Positions 32,845-42,200 of a stretch of 64,000 bases of DNA are shown in pieces. The DNA lies in NCBI GenBank assembly GCA_910577405.1, contig CAJTMG010000010.1, forward strand, positions 1 to 64,000, in the 5' to 3' direction. Made by a program: the position numbers and the translations under genes. This stretch comes from an uncultured Oscillibacter sp. (GTDB lineage Bacteria > Bacillota > Clostridia > Oscillospirales > Oscillospiraceae). Below the pieces are notes generated by a model. The model saw only the letters and a program-made list of their open reading frames with translations, was not told the DNA's origin and made no database searches. Numbering within the stretch: the first letter of the stretch is position 1; the number at the start of each line of letters is the position of its first letter.

Positions 32845-35505
32845 TCAGTTATTTTTCACAATGCTCTTGCGTATCAGGTCCACGGGGATGATTGTAAACG
32901 CCATCAGCAGCACGAAGGCCCATTCCTTTGCCGTCAGGCCGAAGCAGCGGAAGATCACGCCGCCGAAATACGTCATCAGAACCTGCACAATCACAATCGC
33001 GCCCATTACCCGCAGGAAGCCCGGATTCCCGCCCAGATTGTCAAACAGGTTCAGCTTGTCCGTACGGGCGTTGAAGGCGTTGAACACCGCGATAAAAATG
33101 AAGAAAGCAAAGTAGCCTGTCAGCAGATATTCGTTGGCCGTTTCAAACAGCGCGGACGGGTCCGAACGGAAGAAATGCTGGGCGAAGGGCGTCAGGATAA
33201 ACACCATACTCAGGGCAAAGGTCCAGCCAGCGCCAATCAGAATTGCCGTCCACATATAACGGCTCACGATGGCCTCGTCACGGCGTTTGGGCTTCTCCTC
33301 CATATAGCGCCGCAGAGCCGGTTCGCCGCCGAACGCCAGGGCTGCCAGGGTATCCATCACCAGGTTTACCCACAGAATCTGGGTGATGGAGAGCGGGTTC
33401 TCAATACCAATCAAGGGACAGACAAAGCTGACCAGCACCGCCGCCACGTTGATGGTAAGCTGGAATATAATAAACTTCCGGATGCTGTTAAAGATGGTGC
33501 GGCCATAGAGAATCGCCTTTTCAATGGAACTGAAATTATCGTCCAGAATCACAATCTCGCTGGCTTCCTTTGCAACTTCCGTACCGCCGCCCATGGCAAA
33601 GCCCACGTCCGCCTTTTTCAGCGCCGGGGAGTCGTTCACGCCGTCGCCGGTCATGCCTACCACCAGATTCAGCTCCTGGGCCACCCGGACGAAACGGCTC
33701 TTGTCACTGGGAAGCGCCCGGGCTACCACACGGATACGGGCCAGCTTGTCCTTTAATTCGCCATCGCTCAGCTTCGCCAGTTCGTCCGACGTCATGACCA
33801 AATCCTGCTCGCTCTCCAGAAGTCCCGCTTCCTTTGCAATGGCCATGGCTGTATCTTTCCGGTCGCCGGTAATCATGACAACCTGCACGCCTGCACGACG
33901 GACCTGCGCGATCGCCTCCACCGACTCCGGCCGTACCTCGTCCCGGATGCCTACCACGCCTACCAGGGTCCAGTCACCCTCCGGAAGCGCGTCGTCCTTA
34001 ATCTCACTGTCGCTTACCGCCAGCGCCAGCACCCGGATCGCCCGGCCCGCCAGCTCGTCAATCACCGATTCCACCGCCTGGGCCTGGAAGGGCTTGCGGT
34101 TTCCGTCGCTGTCATAATACTGGGTGCAGCGGCTGAGGATTTTCTCCGGCGCGCCTTTTATCAGCGTCAGGTTGAAGTCCCCCTCCACACGGGCCGCGGA
34201 ATACTTGTTCTGGCTGTTAAACGGTATACTTCCAGTCACTGTCACCTTCGGGCTGTCCTTGCTTCCCGCCACAAAGCTCAGAAGCGCCCGTTCCGTTGCG
34301 TTGCCGCCTACCGGATGGGTCGACGCGCCTTCACCGGACAGTATCGCCCCGGTGTTGTACCGTGAGCTGACGTCCATCAATCGTCCCAGCGCCGGAGGCA
34401 GTTCCGCCTGGGACTTTTTTGACTGCCCCGCGCCGTCCACAAATACCACCGCTTCCAGCAGACCCTTGGTGATGGTGCCTGTCTTGTCGCTGAACAGAAT
34501 ATTCAGACTGCCAGCGGTTTCAATCCCCGAGACTTTCCGCACCAGCACGTTGTCTTTCAGCATCTTGCCCATGTTCTGCGCCGACACAATTGCAATCATC
34601 AAAGGCAGGCCTTCCGGAACAGCCATGACGATAATGATTACCGCCAGCATAACGGCCTCCACCAGGTCATTGATCAAAGCCATCCACCCGGGGAATGTCA
34701 CCATAAATTCAAACGCGGGAGAAAAATTGATTTCCACAAGACGCTGGAACATGAACGCCAACGCAATCGCAATGCCGCCGATGTAGCCGAATTTGCTGAT
34801 TTGACCCGCCAGCTTCGCCAGTTTTACTTTCAAAGGCGTATCACGGTCGTCGTCGCTTTGCAGCTCGCTGGCAATCTGGCCGTATACTGATTTATCGCCT
34901 ACTGTCGTGACCTCCATCACCGCGTTGCCCGAACAGACTACCGAACCCCGGAAGACTTTATAGGGATTCAGGAAGTCCATGGAAGCCTCTTCCTCCTGAT
35001 AACCCTCCGGCATGACCCGTTTTGCCGCTTCCTTTGCCTCGCCGTTCAAAACCGATTGGTCGACCTGTATCGTCCCTTCTGCCAGGACGCCGTCTGCGGG
35101 AATCTTGTCGCCGGACTGCAGCATCACCCAATCTCCAACGACCAGATCATTGATGGCGACCTCCGCTACCTGATTGTTCCGATAGACCTTGCACTGAATC
35201 TGGGACGCTTCCTCCTGCAATTTCTGGAAAGCGTTCTCGTTCTTGTACTCCGAAAACGTCGAGACAAACGTAGCCAGCAGCACCGCCGCCGCGATTCCCA
35301 CCGATTCATACCACGCCACCTGACCCAGAACCGCAAACACCACGTTAATCAGCAGCGCCACGCAGAGAATTTTAATCATTGGGTCGCCAAAATTCCCCTT
35401 CAGCTTATCCCAGAAGCTCTCCGACGCCTGCTCCGTCAAGTGGTTGTCCCCGTATTTCTCCCGGGACGCCCGGACCTGTTCGTCGCTCAGTCCTCTTGTC
35501 TGCAT
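32845..35505 (-). CDS. Calcium-translocating P-type ATPase
   Basis: 886 residues, P2 type, in the plasma-membrane/PMCA-like branch of bacterial Ca2+ pumps. Motifs in order: cation N-domain start (LSDEQVRASREKYGDNHLTE), actuator LNGEAKEAAKRV in place of the usual TGE, membrane VPEGLPLMIAI (Ca-site Glu in TM4), phosphorylation ILFSDKTGTITKG, hinge MTGDGVNDSPALKKADVGFA. The start at 35505 is favoured by GGAAGAAGG; ATG 35538 is an alternative. Inside a locus of calcium-binding TerD proteins, a calcium exporter suggests the Ter response is tied to Ca2+ level. Confidence 0.93.
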   Translation of the reverse strand: MQTRGLSDEQVRASREKYGDNHLTEQASESFWDKLKGNFGDPMIKILCVALLINVVFAVLGQVAWYESVGIAAAVLLATFVSTFSEYKNENAFQKLQEEASQIQCKVYRNNQVAEVAINDLVVGDWVMLQSGDKIPADGVLAEGTIQVDQSVLNGEAKEAAKRVMPEGYQEEEASMDFLNPYKVFRGSVVCSGNAVMEVTTVGDKSVYGQIASELQSDDDRDTPLKVKLAKLAGQISKFGYIGGIAIALAFMFQRLVEINFSPAFEFMVTFPGWMALINDLVEAVMLAVIIIVMAVPEGLPLMIAIVSAQNMGKMLKDNVLVRKVSGIETAGSLNILFSDKTGTITKGLLEAVVFVDGAGQSKKSQAELPPALGRLMDVSSRYNTGAILSGEGASTHPVGGNATERALLSFVAGSKDSPKVTVTGSIPFNSQNKYSAARVEGDFNLTLIKGAPEKILSRCTQYYDSDGNRKPFQAQAVESVIDELAGRAIRVLALAVSDSEIKDDALPEGDWTLVGVVGIRDEVRPESVEAIAQVRRAGVQVVMITGDRKDTAMAIAKEAGLLESEQDLVMTSDELAKLSDGELKDKLARIRVVARALPSDKSRFVRVAQELNLVVGMTGDGVNDSPALKKADVGFAMGGGTEVAKEASEIVILDDNFSSIEKAILYGRTIFNSIRKFIIFQLTINVAAVLVSFVCPLIGIENPLSITQILWVNLVMDTLAALAFGGEPALRRYMEEKPKRRDEAIVSRYMWTAILIGAGWTFALSMVFILTPFAQHFFRSDPSALFETANEYLLTGYFAFFIFIAVFNAFNARTDKLNLFDNLGGNPGFLRVMGAIVIVQVLMTYFGGVIFRCFGLTAKEWAFVLLMAFTIIPVDLIRKSIVKNN

Positions 35506-35676
35506 TGTATCCTTCTTCCTTTCCTGTTTCCTCCGCAAAAAAGCCGGAGTTTGGATAAGACATGATAACCCGAAAATTCATTCTATTCATGAAGTTTTTG
35601 TGAACATTCACTATTTCTTCCAGCGTCAGCTCCATCTCTCCCATATTACGCACAAAACCGGCCTGTTTCGACCGTC

Positions 35677-37140
35677 TCAGAAGTACGCAGGCTCTATCAA
35701 ATACGCCCGCTCGCCTCCTGCCGCGCGAAACACCACGCCGTTCTGAAGCTGCACCGCACGGCCTATGGGCACCAGGTTCCCCCCTGGCGACGTCATCCCC
35801 TGCACCGCGTAATTCACCAACAGCCAATCACCCCTGCACTTACAGATGTACGCCTGCAAATTCCGGTCCGCTTTCTCATCCGGGAACACGTCTGCCAGCA
35901 TATGCCACTTGAATAACGGCATATTATCATACACATTCACTTCCCCCGCCGGCATCCACTGCCCGGAACGGCCCCGCAGAGGACTTTTCAGCCGCAGACG
36001 CAGGATCTCCTTTGCCCGGACGCCGCAATAGGGGCAGACTGGCCGCTTCGGGTCGTGGAGGATAAACCACCGGGCCGCGCAGTCGGGGTTAGCGCAGGGA
36101 TGCAGCAGGTCCCATGTCTTCAAAAGGCCCCGCTCCCATTCCATTGCCGTGGGCCGCAGGTTCGGATTATGCAGGCCGTCCACAAACGCCCGCAGGAACA
36201 GGTCCTCCAGCACCGGCCCCATGTCCTTAATGGTCAGCTCCAGGTCATTTGGACGGTTGCTGGTGTCGTGCGGGTTCTCGATAAACGTCGCCTTCGGTCC
36301 AAAGGCCAGAAAATCATCTTCCTCCGGCGAGCTTCGGGAATACACCTTCGGCCCTTCCAGCGGGTGGCGCATCAGCAGGTATTCGTACAGCAGCACCGCC
36401 AGCGCGTGGAGGTCCGTATAGGCGCAGGGCAGTTTCCTCTTATCCGGCGGCTGGCCGATGGTCTCCAGCACTTCCGGCGCGATGTATCCATGCGTTCCCA
36501 CTACCTCCGGCGGAAACAGGCCCGGCACCACCAGCGAATCAATGTCTATCACAACGCAGCCGCCGCTCTTGGGGTCTATCAGCACATTGTTGCAGCTTAA
36601 ATCCGAATGGGCCAGACCCGCCTGATGCATCCGCCGCACGTCCCGGGCCAGAGTGATGGACATCCGCAGCATTGAGCGGAAATCCCCAATCTCCTCCTGG
36701 GCCAGATACTTCCGGTTCCGTGGGGACGTAAACCATTTGCTCCGTTTGTCCTTCCCCTTCAGCGGCAGCACCGCCGACGCTTCCTCCGTAAAGAAAAAGT
36801 TCGAGGGATACGCCGGACAGACGATCCCGAATTCCGGCGTCCGGACAATATCCGTAGGCCAGCAGAAGCTGCGGGAAAAATACTCCGCCATGGCTTTGCT
36901 GTTCCCCGGCGCGCCGCCCTCCGACTCCGAACGGGTGGGGTTGTACTTCCCAATGATCGCTTCCAGACGCTGACGGATATTCATATCCTGAGCGGCCTCC
37001 CGGTCGTTGAAAAACTGTACCACATATGACTTGTCCGGCGCGAAATATGTATACTTCATCCCTCCCCGGGGCGGGTCATCAGTAATGACATAGGGAATCT
37101 TCCGGCCGTCCGCCAGAACCGCTTCTGCAATGCGTTCCAT
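35677..37140 (-). CDS. Ter-associated protein kinase with zinc ribbon (TerY-P triad)
   Basis: 487 residues. The kinase core shows the catalytic loop HSDLSCNNVLID (Asp and Asn in place), metal site VVIDIDSLVV instead of DFG, and GTHGYIAPEVL at the activation end. The ATP-lysine region lies near YVVQFFND. A C-terminal zinc ribbon (CANPDCAARWFILHDPKRP, then VCPYCG) and a beta-rich tail follow. This architecture is the kinase member of the known TerY-phosphatase-kinase triad, thought to switch stress responses by phosphorylation. It lies 13 bases from the phosphatase gene. Confidence 0.9.
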   Translation of the reverse strand: MERIAEAVLADGRKIPYVITDDPPRGGMKYTYFAPDKSYVVQFFNDREAAQDMNIRQRLEAIIGKYNPTRSESEGGAPGNSKAMAEYFSRSFCWPTDIVRTPEFGIVCPAYPSNFFFTEEASAVLPLKGKDKRSKWFTSPRNRKYLAQEEIGDFRSMLRMSITLARDVRRMHQAGLAHSDLSCNNVLIDPKSGGCVVIDIDSLVVPGLFPPEVVGTHGYIAPEVLETIGQPPDKRKLPCAYTDLHALAVLLYEYLLMRHPLEGPKVYSRSSPEEDDFLAFGPKATFIENPHDTSNRPNDLELTIKDMGPVLEDLFLRAFVDGLHNPNLRPTAMEWERGLLKTWDLLHPCANPDCAARWFILHDPKRPVCPYCGVRAKEILRLRLKSPLRGRSGQWMPAGEVNVYDNMPLFKWHMLADVFPDEKADRNLQAYICKCRGDWLLVNYAVQGMTSPGGNLVPIGRAVQLQNGVVFRAAGGERAYLIEPAYF

Positions 37141-37153
37141 CCCCTTGTCCTCC

Positions 37154-38752
37154 TTACATCCGTATCACCAGAAGGGTTCGGTCGTCAAAGGAACCCCGTT
37201 CCACATAGTTATCCAGCCACCAGCACAGATTCTCTGCCGGGTCCTCGCTCTCCACAGCCATACCCACCATTGAAAGCGCTGTCCGGTTCATCCACAGCGC
37301 CTCCATTGTCTGGCCCGCTTCCACAATGCGTCTTGTGTAATGCAGCGGCGCCTGCACGTTCTGGTCATTCACCCACGGGTATGCCAAAGGCGACGGGAGC
37401 ATCTGGTAGCACCGCATGATCTCCGGCGTCAGGGGCCCCGGCTGGCTGCGCAGGACCCCGTTTGCCAGCAGGTCCAGATACAGACGGCGCATCTCTCTTT
37501 GAGGCGGGAAGTAATCGTCTGCCACGCCGTCCGTCATCATCAAAAGCAGGTCCGAATGGCCCAAGGAGAGTTTCGTCCGGTTCTGGAGGGTTTCCAACGT
37601 GCCCATCTTCGCCGATGTCAGGAAGTCCGTCTCGCCGGAAAACTCCCCGCTGTCCGCTTCCCCCATCAGCTTTACCGCGCTTTCATACGACCCCTGGCTG
37701 TCGATCAAGGCCGTCATGCCATCGCCCACCTGACAGCTGACAACCAGCCGGCCTGCGCTCCCTGCCGGAATCACCGCCGTTACCAGAAGCGTCGCTGCAA
37801 AATCCGCCAGTTCCGGCATCCGGCCCAGCAGCTTCTCATACGCAGGGTCTGTCAGGCGGGTGTACCAGGCCGCTTCCACCGCATCCCGCGCCTTGAGTAC
37901 CGCCTGCTGCACCACGCCCGCAAATTCCCCGCAGGCAGGCATACAGCGGGGATCGGAAAACGCCCGCGCCACATCCTCCAGAATGCCGGGCTTTCGGGTC
38001 AGAAGGTCATCCATTGATTTCCGCAGATAGCCTACAGCACCGCGGCACGACTCCCTCGCCCCTATCCGCGACAGCTTTTTTGAACCCGCGCCGTCCGACA
38101 CCGCTGCAAATACGATCTCTCCCAACGACGACACCTCATACCAATCGTCGCAGTTCGTGCCCTCGTGTTTGTGCTTCTTCCCACGGACACGCGCCGCCGT
38201 TACCTGCACGCTTCCGTATGTCTCCCGCGTTTTCCGGTACTCCGGAGCAGGTTCCGGTTCATCCGCCGGTATTGGCTGATATTTCCACAGGGCCGCCGTG
38301 TGCTCTGTTACCTCCTCGTTGCTCAAAGGCTTCAGGGGCAATACTCCGGGCAGTTCCCGTGATACAACAGGCACCGGCGGCGTGGGGACTTCCAGTGACT
38401 GTACAGGCGTTTTTTCTTTGAGCTGGGCCTCCGGCGTCTCTTCCGCGCTTTTCTCAAGTTCCGGCGCTTTCAGACCTTCTATGACTCCCAGCGGTTCCGC
38501 GGATTCCTTTACCTCCGGCTCTGCCTTTTCCGTCCTCACAAAGCCAGGCAGTTTCTCCGGCTTCGGGGTGTCTGCAAAATGCAGCGGCGCTTCTGACACT
38601 CCCTTAACCACCACGCCTTTGCCCGAGCCTGACGCCCTGTCTTCTTCCGCGCCCGCCGGTCTGGAGGCAAATTCTTCAAATTCCGGCGCCGCAATCACCG
38701 GATCTTTCTTCAAATTCAGCGGTTCTCCCTGCCGCCGCGCCTGTTCATCCAT
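37154..38752 (-). CDS. PP2C-type phosphatase of the TerY-P triad
   Basis: 532 residues. About 180 N-terminal residues are a disordered Pro/Glu/Lys-rich arm (QLKEKTPVQSLEVPTPPVPV). The PP2C domain then shows TNCDDWYEVSSLGEIVFAAV and SDGAGSKKLSRIGARESCRG, the metal-ligand Asp and SDGAGS in place of the usual DGMGG, and LLLMMTDGVADDYFPP near the end. This variant is the one found beside TerY vWA proteins. The long arm may bind partners. It overlaps nothing but lies 4 bases from terY. Confidence 0.9.
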   Translation of the reverse strand: MDEQARRQGEPLNLKKDPVIAAPEFEEFASRPAGAEEDRASGSGKGVVVKGVSEAPLHFADTPKPEKLPGFVRTEKAEPEVKESAEPLGVIEGLKAPELEKSAEETPEAQLKEKTPVQSLEVPTPPVPVVSRELPGVLPLKPLSNEEVTEHTAALWKYQPIPADEPEPAPEYRKTRETYGSVQVTAARVRGKKHKHEGTNCDDWYEVSSLGEIVFAAVSDGAGSKKLSRIGARESCRGAVGYLRKSMDDLLTRKPGILEDVARAFSDPRCMPACGEFAGVVQQAVLKARDAVEAAWYTRLTDPAYEKLLGRMPELADFAATLLVTAVIPAGSAGRLVVSCQVGDGMTALIDSQGSYESAVKLMGEADSGEFSGETDFLTSAKMGTLETLQNRTKLSLGHSDLLLMMTDGVADDYFPPQREMRRLYLDLLANGVLRSQPGPLTPEIMRCYQMLPSPLAYPWVNDQNVQAPLHYTRRIVEAGQTMEALWMNRTALSMVGMAVESEDPAENLCWWLDNYVERGSFDDRTLLVIRM

Positions 38753-38756
38753 GGCG

Positions 38757-39401
38757 TCAGGGCACCACTACAAATCCCTGCGGCGGCGGGGGCAGCTCAA
38801 AGGCTCCGGCGTTCTCCCCCACCTTGCTGGAGGTCATCTTGATCGACCCCGACACCCAGGCAAAGAACCGCGCCAAATCTCCTGCAGACAGGGTATTCAT
38901 CATCAGCACGTTGTCCGTTATCTTTTTCAGATCCGCAGTTTCCGCTTTTGCTCCGGCGGCGCAGGCTATGATATTTGCCGCTTTCATTCCCTTCAGCGCC
39001 TCTGACGCCCGTTCAAACTGCTCCCGGTCCGTAGGCTTGCCGTCCGTCAGAATGAATACCAACGGCCGCCAGTCGCCTTTCTGCGTCTCCGTCGACTTCC
39101 GGACCTCCTGGTTTACGCTGTCCATCAGAACCTCCAGCGCTTTTCCCATCGCCGTCGCGCCCCGGGCCTGCAATTCCGGTTCCTGGAACTGCATCAGCTC
39201 TGTCAGAGGCACGACCTGCCGCGCTGTGCTGTCAAACGTTATCACCGAAATGTACGCCGTCTCCAATGCCTGCGGGTCGCCCTTCAAATCCAGCAGCAGC
39301 GCTTTCACGCCCTGACGCACCGCTTCTATCGGGTCGCCCATCATAGACCCGGAACAATCCAACAACAGGTATACCGGCAATCTGCGCGTGTAATCCGCCA
39401 T
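38757..39401 (-). CDS. terY: TerY-type von Willebrand A domain protein
   Basis: 214 residues, one vWA domain with an intact MIDAS metal site: VYLLLDCSGSMMGDPIEAV (DxSxS), the Thr-like ATAMG step and VFILTDGKPTDREQFER (final Asp). It is cytoplasmic with no signal. It heads the leftward Ter operon and forms the TerY-P triad with the PP2C and kinase genes that follow, where it probably brings partner proteins together in a metal-dependent way. AAAGGAGAG precedes the ATG. Confidence 0.93.
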   Translation of the reverse strand: MADYTRRLPVYLLLDCSGSMMGDPIEAVRQGVKALLLDLKGDPQALETAYISVITFDSTARQVVPLTELMQFQEPELQARGATAMGKALEVLMDSVNQEVRKSTETQKGDWRPLVFILTDGKPTDREQFERASEALKGMKAANIIACAAGAKAETADLKKITDNVLMMNTLSAGDLARFFAWVSGSIKMTSSKVGENAGAFELPPPPQGFVVVP

Positions 39402-39444
39402 TCTTCATCTCTCCTTTTTGTTCCTTACGGTCGCTCTGTCACGC

Positions 39445-39474
39445 AAAAAGGCGCCCCCTTCTATCAGGGACGCC
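39445..39474 (-). terminator. Terminator-like hairpin in the terY leader (possible attenuator)
   Basis: Between the promoter and terY the minus strand has GGCGTCCC pairing with GGGGGCGCC around an 8-nt loop, then TTTTTGCG. Upstream, ACGGTGAGAGGCTCTGCCGT can form a separate stem. A strong terminator inside the leader of a 14-kb operon suggests conditional read-through. The known ykoY/Mn2+ consensus is not evident. Confidence 0.6.
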
Positions 39475-39536
39475 CAGTTCCTTTCTCTTTCCCCGACGGC
39501 AGAGCCTCTCACCGTTTGCTGCGAAAAGCCATTTTT

Positions 39537-39565
39537 ATTTTACCATATTTGTCTGCTTTTGGCAA
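39537..39565 (-). promoter_or_regulatory. Promoter of the Ter operon
   Basis: TTGCCA at 39565-39560, a 17-bp spacer, and TAAAAT at 39542-39537 on the minus strand. The leader to terY is about 130 nt and holds the hairpin at 39445-39474. The rest of 39402-39842 shows no gene. Confidence 0.65.
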
Positions 39566-39802
39566 GCGCAATTTCCTGGCGCTTTTTTCACCGCAGGCCT
39601 TCCCGCCTGACTGAAACCGCCCTTTATGCCGCAGATTATCCGCTTTTTTGTATTTATTATCCACCCTAAAACATTCCATGTAATTTTTAACCGCGGCTCT
39701 GTTAATGATCCGTTACATTGATGAAGCAGCAGAGCAGTTCAACAAAAAAGCAAAAACCCGTGTCAGGTGATGCAGAGGGGAAAAACGCGCGCAAATTGAA
39801 AT

Positions 39803-39835
39803 CCCCCGCAGGCAGATTGCTCCGCTTGCGGGGGG
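39803..39835 (-). terminator. Terminator after ribH
   Basis: CCCCCGCAGGC and GCTTGCGGGGG pair around a 10-nt loop, 8 bases after the ribH stop. On the minus strand a modest T-rich tail (ATTTCAATTT) follows. Confidence 0.65.
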
Positions 39836-39842
39836 CATATAC

Positions 39843-40310
39843 TCAGGCGTCAATCTCCCGGAGAAGATTCACCATCTCAATGGCGCCCAGAGCACAGTCA
39901 TAGCCTTTATTGCCTGCCTTCGTTCCGGCGCGTTCGATGGCCTGCTCGATGTTCTCTGTAGTCAAAATCCCGAACATCACAGGCACGCCCGTTTCCAGCG
40001 AGACAGACGCAATACCCTTGGAAACTTCGCTGCACACATAGTCATAGTGGCTGGTGGAACCCCGGATGACTGCGCCCAAACAGATCACCGCGTCGTACTT
40101 CCCGCTCTTTGCCAGCCGCGACGCAATTACGGGAATCTCAAACGCTCCAGGCACCCACGCAAGCGATACGTCCTCTTCCGCCACGTCGTGCCGCAGCAGT
40201 CCGTCCATCGCCCCGCTGACCAGCTTCGACGTGATGAATTCGTTGAACCGCGCCGCCACGATCGCCACTTTAATCCCCTTCGATACCAGTTTTCCTTCAT
40301 ACGTTTTCAT
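39843..40310 (-). CDS. ribH: 6,7-dimethyl-8-ribityllumazine synthase
   Basis: Joins the ribitylaminopyrimidine with dihydroxybutanone phosphate, the next-to-last step of riboflavin synthesis. At 155 residues it is the usual size. Signatures: VAIVAARFNEFITSKLVSGA, WVPGAFEIPVIASRLA, VICLGAVIRGSTSHYDYVCS (catalytic His), PVMFGILTTENIEQAIERAG. It is last in the rib operon, with 28 bases to ribBA. Confidence 0.98.
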   Translation of the reverse strand: MKTYEGKLVSKGIKVAIVAARFNEFITSKLVSGAMDGLLRHDVAEEDVSLAWVPGAFEIPVIASRLAKSGKYDAVICLGAVIRGSTSHYDYVCSEVSKGIASVSLETGVPVMFGILTTENIEQAIERAGTKAGNKGYDCALGAIEMVNLLREIDA

Positions 40311-40338
40311 AGCTTCTTTCCTCCTTGTTCCGCCGTCC

Positions 40339-41541
40339 TTAGTTGTATTTCAGCAAATGCCCCATCCGGTTCTGCTTCGTCCGGAGATAAAACAAATCGT
40401 GAGGCGTGGCGTCCATCTGAATCGGCACCCGCTCTGTTATCTCCAGGCCGAATTCCGAAAGCTGATACACCTTATCCGGATTGTTCGTCAGAAGGCGCAT
40501 ACTCTTTACGCCCAAAGCCCGTAAAATCTGCGCGCCAATATAATATTCCCGTTCGTCCCCCGCAAAGCCCAGAGCAAGATTTGCTTCCAGAGTGTCCATA
40601 CCCTGCTCCTGAAGCGCGTACGCCCGCAGCTTGTTCATCAGACCAATTCCACGGCCCTCCTGACGCATATACAGCAGCACGCCCCGGCCCTCCTGCTCGA
40701 TCTGCGTCATGGCGGCGGCTAACTGCTGGCCACAGTCGCAGCGGAGAGAACCAAATGTGTCTCCTGTCAGGCATTCCGAATGGACGCGGCAGAGAATGTC
40801 TTTTCCGTCCCCAATCTCGCCCTTCACCAACGCTATGTGATGCTCGCCGTTCAGCTTGTTTACATACCCGACAGCCATGAAATCGCCGTACTTCGTGGGC
40901 ATCCGCACAGACGCCGCTTCCTCTACCAGCATCTCATGGCATTTCCGGTAGTTCTGGAGGTCCTTGATCGTGATGAATTTCAAATTCCATTGACGCGCCA
41001 GCTCTGCAAGCTCCGGAGTCCGCATCATCGTCCCGTCCTCACGCATCACCTCGCAGCACAGTCCGCAGGGCTTCAATCCCGCGAGACGGCACAGGTCTAC
41101 CGTGGCCTCTGTATGCCCTTCCCGCTCCAGGACGCCGTTCTTCTTTGCCAGCAGGGGGAACATATGACCCGGACGCCGGAAATCCTCTGCCTTGGCGTCC
41201 TCCGCTACGCAGGCCAAAGCCGTAACAGAACGCTCCGCCGCTGAAATTCCCGTGGTCGTGCTGGCATGGTCGACAGATACCGTAAACGCCGTCTCATGGT
41301 TGTCTGTGTTCTCCTGTACCATCTGCGGAAATTGCAGCCTCCGGATATACTCCGCGGACATGGGCATACAAATCAGGCCCTTTGCGTACGTGGCCATGAA
41401 GTTTACATTTTCCGTTGTCGCAAACTCCGCCGCGCAGATGAAATCTCCTTCGTTCTCCCGGTCCGGGTCGTCCGTCACCAGGATGATCTTACCTTGCCGC
41501 AGGTCCTCCAGGGCTTCTTCGATTGTGTTGAACTGTACCAT
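40339..41541 (-). CDS. ribBA: Bifunctional DHBP synthase / GTP cyclohydrolase II
   Basis: 400 residues. The N-terminal RibB part (about 1-200) makes dihydroxybutanone phosphate: LVTDDPDRENEGDFICAAE, HASTTTGISAAERS, PGHMFPLLAKKNGVLEREGH. The C-terminal RibA part opens GTP: VHSECLTGDTFGSLRCDCGQ (zinc Cys), YMRQEGRGIGLMNKLRAYAL. The start at 41541 (MVQFNTIEEAL) is chosen because the ATG at 41553 lies inside its ribosome site (GGAGGCAATT). It lies between ribE and ribH. Confidence 0.97.
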   Translation of the reverse strand: MVQFNTIEEALEDLRQGKIILVTDDPDRENEGDFICAAEFATTENVNFMATYAKGLICMPMSAEYIRRLQFPQMVQENTDNHETAFTVSVDHASTTTGISAAERSVTALACVAEDAKAEDFRRPGHMFPLLAKKNGVLEREGHTEATVDLCRLAGLKPCGLCCEVMREDGTMMRTPELAELARQWNLKFITIKDLQNYRKCHEMLVEEAASVRMPTKYGDFMAVGYVNKLNGEHHIALVKGEIGDGKDILCRVHSECLTGDTFGSLRCDCGQQLAAAMTQIEQEGRGVLLYMRQEGRGIGLMNKLRAYALQEQGMDTLEANLALGFAGDEREYYIGAQILRALGVKSMRLLTNNPDKVYQLSEFGLEITERVPIQMDATPHDLFYLRTKQNRMGHLLKYN

Positions 41542-41558
41542 AATTGCCTCCATAGCTG

Positions 41559-42200
41559 TCAGTACCCGTACCGGGCCAGAAATTCTCTCGTCAGTCCGCC
41601 GCTTTCTGTTTTCCGTCCCGCCAGCAGCTTCTCAACGTACTTCCCTATGATGTCCGCTTCCAGATTCACCGCGTCTCCCTCCCGGCGTTCGCTCAATGTT
41701 GTATTCGCCGCCGTGTGTGGAATCACTGATACCGAAAACGTCTCCTCCGTCACCCCGGCTACCGTCAGGCTGATGCCGTCTACCGTGATGGAGCCCTTTT
41801 CTACCACATACCGCAAGACCTCCGGCGGCGCGCTGATCGTGTACCAGACCGCGTTATCGTCTCTTTGCACGCGCCGGATGACACCCGTCCCATCCACGTG
41901 GCCCGCTGCAATGTGCCCGCCAAACCGTCCGTCCGCAGGCATTGCGCGCTCCAGATTCACCCCGCTGCCCGGCACGAGCTTCGACAGGGCGCTCCGGTCC
42001 AGGGTCTCGTGCATCACGTCCGCTGTAAAGCCGCCCCGCGTCAAAGAGGTCACCGTCAGACACACGCCGTTTACCGCGATGCTGTCCCCTGTCTTCGTGC
42101 CCTCCAGCACCGTCTTTGCCTTGATCTCCAATACCGCCGAATGCACACCCCGGCGAATTCGGCTGATCTTGCCCTTCTCTTCGATGATTCCTGTGAACAT
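41559..42200 (-). CDS. ribE: Riboflavin synthase, alpha chain
   Basis: Converts two lumazines to riboflavin and the pyrimidine precursor. 213 residues with two tandem lumazine-binding halves: MFTGIIEEKGKISRI, GDSIAVNGVCLTVTSL and HIAAGHVDGTGVI in the first, VVEKGSITVDGISLTVAGV and VIPHTAANTTLSER in the second. The ATG at 42200 has GGGGAGGTG upstream and touches the ribD stop, so translation is coupled. Confidence 0.97.
   Translation of the reverse strand: MFTGIIEEKGKISRIRRGVHSAVLEIKAKTVLEGTKTGDSIAVNGVCLTVTSLTRGGFTADVMHETLDRSALSKLVPGSGVNLERAMPADGRFGGHIAAGHVDGTGVIRRVQRDDNAVWYTISAPPEVLRYVVEKGSITVDGISLTVAGVTEETFSVSVIPHTAANTTLSERREGDAVNLEADIIGKYVEKLLAGRKTESGGLTREFLARYGY

Noticed and set aside
39420..39530. 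Mn2+ (yybP-ykoY) or c-di-GMP riboswitch in the terY leader
   Set aside because: Only short word matches; the conserved cores of these classes are not present.
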